Below, piece after piece: positions 62,192-64,000 of a stretch of DNA of 64,000 bases. The first letter of the stretch is position 1. Each line of letters begins with the position of its first letter. The DNA comes from UBA7662 sp943369355 (GTDB lineage: Bacteria > Bacteroidota > Bacteroidia > UBA7662): positions 51,020 through 115,019 of the forward strand of contig CALRMX020000009.1 in the NCBI GenBank assembly GCA_943369355.1, written 5' to 3'. The notes under the pieces were generated by a model that searched no databases, had not been told where the DNA came from, and saw only the letters and a program-made list of their open reading frames with translations. Both the position numbers and the translations under genes were made by a program.

Positions 62192-62616
62192 AGCCAATTA
62201 TTTTTGCCATTATTATAAATTGCTTTTGTACTAAGGTCTATTCTCAAAATATCCATTTTGGATACCCGGTATCAATGGAAAAAATAAAGAAAAATGACAA
62301 AATAATACTTAATATACCTAACCATGTTGACGGACGATTTCTACCTGAAGGAGGTATAAATAAACTTATTGAGCTTTTAAATATGGATAGCACTTTTTTC
62401 TTTCGAATTGAAATTCACTATTTCTACGGGAGTAAAGAATTTGCAGAAGATTATTCAAAATACATATCTAACAGGTTAAAAGTTTATTTGGAATCGAGTT
62501 GTACATATTCTAACTACGAGTTATTTGGGTATGGTAGATTTTTTCCTGTTTTTCTAAATCAACACGCTGTTGGTTACGGTGAAATGAATACTCGAATGGA
62601 GGTATTGGTCAAATAG
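62188..62616 (+). CDS. Small exported OmpA-like protein, possible immunity to tip 4
   Basis: A 142-residue protein with signal peptide MKPIIFAIIINCFCTKVYSQ. The C-terminal ~75 residues have the OmpA/MotB layout: FRIEIHYFYGSKEFAEDYSKYISNRLKVYLES, then YELFGYGRFFPVF and YGEMNTRMEVLV, matching 'ieGHtD-G ... N--LS--RA--V--YL ... GyGe--P ... NRRVe'. The Asp of the peptidoglycan-binding loop is not obvious, so cell-wall binding is uncertain. Its start overlaps the tip 4 stop (ATGA), which marks it as the cassette partner. Confidence 0.6.
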   Translation: MKPIIFAIIINCFCTKVYSQNIHFGYPVSMEKIKKNDKIILNIPNHVDGRFLPEGGINKLIELLNMDSTFFFRIEIHYFYGSKEFAEDYSKYISNRLKVYLESSCTYSNYELFGYGRFFPVFLNQHAVGYGEMNTRMEVLVK

Positions 62617-62712
62617 TTCATCGAATTGGAGCCCTATGTTGAAACGATTTCTGAAGAGTAAAACAGCAAGGGTTATTTCAGGTAGTTAGTATTTCCCGTT
62701 AATGAGAAAGAT

Positions 62713-63531
62713 TTGGAAATGCGCTGCATCCGCCAAGACCATTGGAAAACAACTTGGACTGATGAAACGGGTTACAGTTACTTCGGCGCACGTTACTACA
62801 GCCCCGAGCTGAGTGTGTGGTTGGGTGTGGATCCTTTGAGTGATAAGTATCCGAGTTTATCACCCTATAATTATTGCGCTTTAAATCCTGTCATGCTCGT
62901 GGATCCGGATGGGAGACAATTTGATGACTATTTTGATAAAGAAGGTAATTTCTTATATAGGGACAATAAATCTACTGACAACGTAAGAATCATAGATAGA
63001 AAGGATTGGGAGCAAATTCAATCTGAATTTGGACAAGAAATTCTAGATGCAGGCACCACTCACAAAAACCTTGATCAAGCACTAGAATCAAAAAGCACAG
63101 CAATACAGGATACCAAGCTCAGTGGTGATGCGGTGAGAAAAATATTCAATCATGTGATTAGTAGTATGAGAGAACTAGATAAATCTAAGTTGTACAATGG
63201 ATCAGTATCTACTTATGACTACCTAGATAGTAAAAACACTACTAACAATGGTTTTGCAACCGGAGAAGCGAGTACCTATATCACAAAACAAGGTAAAATC
63301 CGGATAAGCATTCTTATGACCGGTGGATACATCCCTACTGAATTTAATACTATCAGTAATATTCAAAATGCAATTGGAGTACATGAATATCTTGGTCATG
63401 GTGTCGGACGTATAACTGGTGATAAAGATCACTATAAGGCCTATGATCTTCAATTCTCACACCCTACTTGGAATAGAACCTCTGAATATTTTAAACAACA
63501 AATGAAATTAAGATATAAAGACTATAAATAA
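62713..63531 (+). CDS. Orphan Rhs core fragment with HExxxH tip (cassette 5)
   Basis: A 272-codon frame starting at the 48-bp element (62719-62766), which is joined directly to the final core segment GYSYFGARYYSPELSVWLGVDP, skipping the part in between. After LNPVMLVDPDGRQFD the tip of ~210 residues is new. It contains GVHEYLGHGVGRITGDKDH, a His-Glu-x-x-x-His arrangement that recalls metallopeptidases, but the spacing is one longer than HExxH. Probably silent, with a TTG as only start and no promoter seen. The stop shares one base with the next ATG. Confidence 0.75.
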   Translation: MEMRCIRQDHWKTTWTDETGYSYFGARYYSPELSVWLGVDPLSDKYPSLSPYNYCALNPVMLVDPDGRQFDDYFDKEGNFLYRDNKSTDNVRIIDRKDWEQIQSEFGQEILDAGTTHKNLDQALESKSTAIQDTKLSGDAVRKIFNHVISSMRELDKSKLYNGSVSTYDYLDSKNTTNNGFATGEASTYITKQGKIRISILMTGGYIPTEFNTISNIQNAIGVHEYLGHGVGRITGDKDHYKAYDLQFSHPTWNRTSEYFKQQMKLRYKDYK

Positions 63532-64000
63532 TGAATACTCTAAATAATGCGATCTTACTTTTTTTAATTCTGGTTAGTATGGCCTGTGATAATTACTTGA
63601 AAAGGAAAGAAAAATCCCAATCTTTTTTGATAAATGAAATTATCGTAAGTGAGGTCGTTCGCGGTTCGAAAGACTCGAATTGGCAGTCATTTTGCAATTT
63701 GTCTGTTTATTGTACTTTCAAGAATAATGGTGAACATCCAATAATTTTGAAGGCTGACGAAAGCCGTCATGTCATTAATTGCTATTTGATAAATGGAAGT
63801 TTAAATTTCCCCCTAAGGACTTCTTTTTATTTAAATGATACCTTGATCAAGGGCGAATCTCAATCTTTTCTTGCTAACATACCTGGAAGAGAGTTAAAGA
63901 CTCTATTTTCGCAAACTAAAAACTGTGATTCTCTTTTGGTTAACAAGCTTTTAGGTGAAAGTTCGTTTATTTTTATATTAAATAATACTGACACGATTTG
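63531..64000 (+). CDS. Lipoprotein, possible immunity to tip 5 (truncated by window end)
   Basis: Open from ATG 63531 to the window end (156 codons). MNTLNNAILLFLILVSMAC is a lipoprotein signal (Cys19, followed by Asp). The mature part (LINEIIVSEVV, CNLSVYCTFKNNGEHPIILKA, FPLRTSFYLNDTLIKG) looks like a beta-sandwich but no family is recognised. It shares one base with the tip 5 stop (TAATG), giving the same tip-partner coupling as cassettes 1, 2 and 4. Confidence 0.65.
   Translation, partial: MNTLNNAILLFLILVSMACDNYLKRKEKSQSFLINEIIVSEVVRGSKDSNWQSFCNLSVYCTFKNNGEHPIILKADESRHVINCYLINGSLNFPLRTSFYLNDTLIKGESQSFLANIPGRELKTLFSQTKNCDSLLVNKLLGESSFIFILNNTDTI

Noticed and set aside
63388..63404. Classic zinc protease motif HExxH in tip 5
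   Set aside because: The spacing is His-Glu-x-x-x-His; reported as a possible metal site only, not as a known peptidase family.
45147..64000. Type VI secretion or prophage origin of the Rhs locus
   Set aside because: No VgrG, Hcp, PAAR, phage, integrase or transposase gene was recognised in the window.

Overview
The window looks like a chromosome segment of a Bacteroidota member with moderate GC (host genes GC-leaning, transferred parts visibly AT-rich). Supporting signs are several secreted proteins with type IX secretion (T9SS) C-terminal sorting domains, two SusC/TonB-type receptors with N-terminal carboxypeptidase-like domains, the sufBCDSE-sufT gene order, and the Bacteroidota promoter form TAnnTTTG (one perfect TTTG-N19-TATCTTTG example). 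Species cannot be named from the sequence.

Layout. 1-2.3 kb: end of a small heat-shock protein, a small membrane protein, a FabH-like ketosynthase and an orphan HPt phosphotransfer protein. 2.3-9.7 kb (minus): a T9SS-secreted protein, then the Fe-S assembly operon sufB-C-D-S-E-T. 9.9-10.9 kb: DUF2147 protein and a DnaQ-like exonuclease. 10.9-15.2 kb (plus): complete phosphate uptake operon pstS-C-A-B plus phoU, followed by a convergent TonB receptor. 17.5-30.5 kb: housekeeping genes (dienoyl-CoA-reductase-like SDR, ABC-F ATPase, RlmI-like methyltransferase, UbiA-like membrane protein, AddB-like nuclease, DUF58, EamA transporter, LptF/G permease). 30.5-39.6 kb: secreted hydrolases (esterase, GH10 xylanase, M43 protease), a Fic protein with an operator-like repeat cluster, an HxlR/NAD(P)-binding pair, MtgA. 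39.7-44.7 kb: glutathione peroxidase, a CrtW-like carotenoid ketolase, a second TonB receptor, GluQ synthetase and a DUF3052-like protein.

45-64 kb is the exceptional part: a polymorphic-toxin locus. A T9SS-sorted surface protein is followed 15 bp later by a 3266-residue SpvB/FG-GAP/YD-repeat (TcB-TcC-like fused) protein with signal peptide whose last ~210 residues are a class-3-lipase-like toxin tip. Its neighbour is an exported ankyrin-repeat protein, the likely immunity factor. Downstream lies a series of promoterless 'orphan' cassettes. Each carries a copy of part of the Rhs core, a different tip, and a small exported or membrane protein: a second lipase tip with a second ankyrin lipoprotein; a decayed core with a DUF3592-like membrane protein; an unknown tip with an OmpA-like secreted protein; and a tip with an HExxxH motif and a lipoprotein that runs off the window.

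The core copies are nearly identical in DNA (for example 55101-55789 with 60773-61509). Recombination between them would swap the expressed tip and bring its immunity gene along. A 48-bp sequence occurs three times in the cassettes, once as an exact in-frame insertion of 16 codons in the core. A 107-bp repeat marks cassette borders. No rRNA, tRNA, CRISPR array, transposase or integrase gene was recognised.
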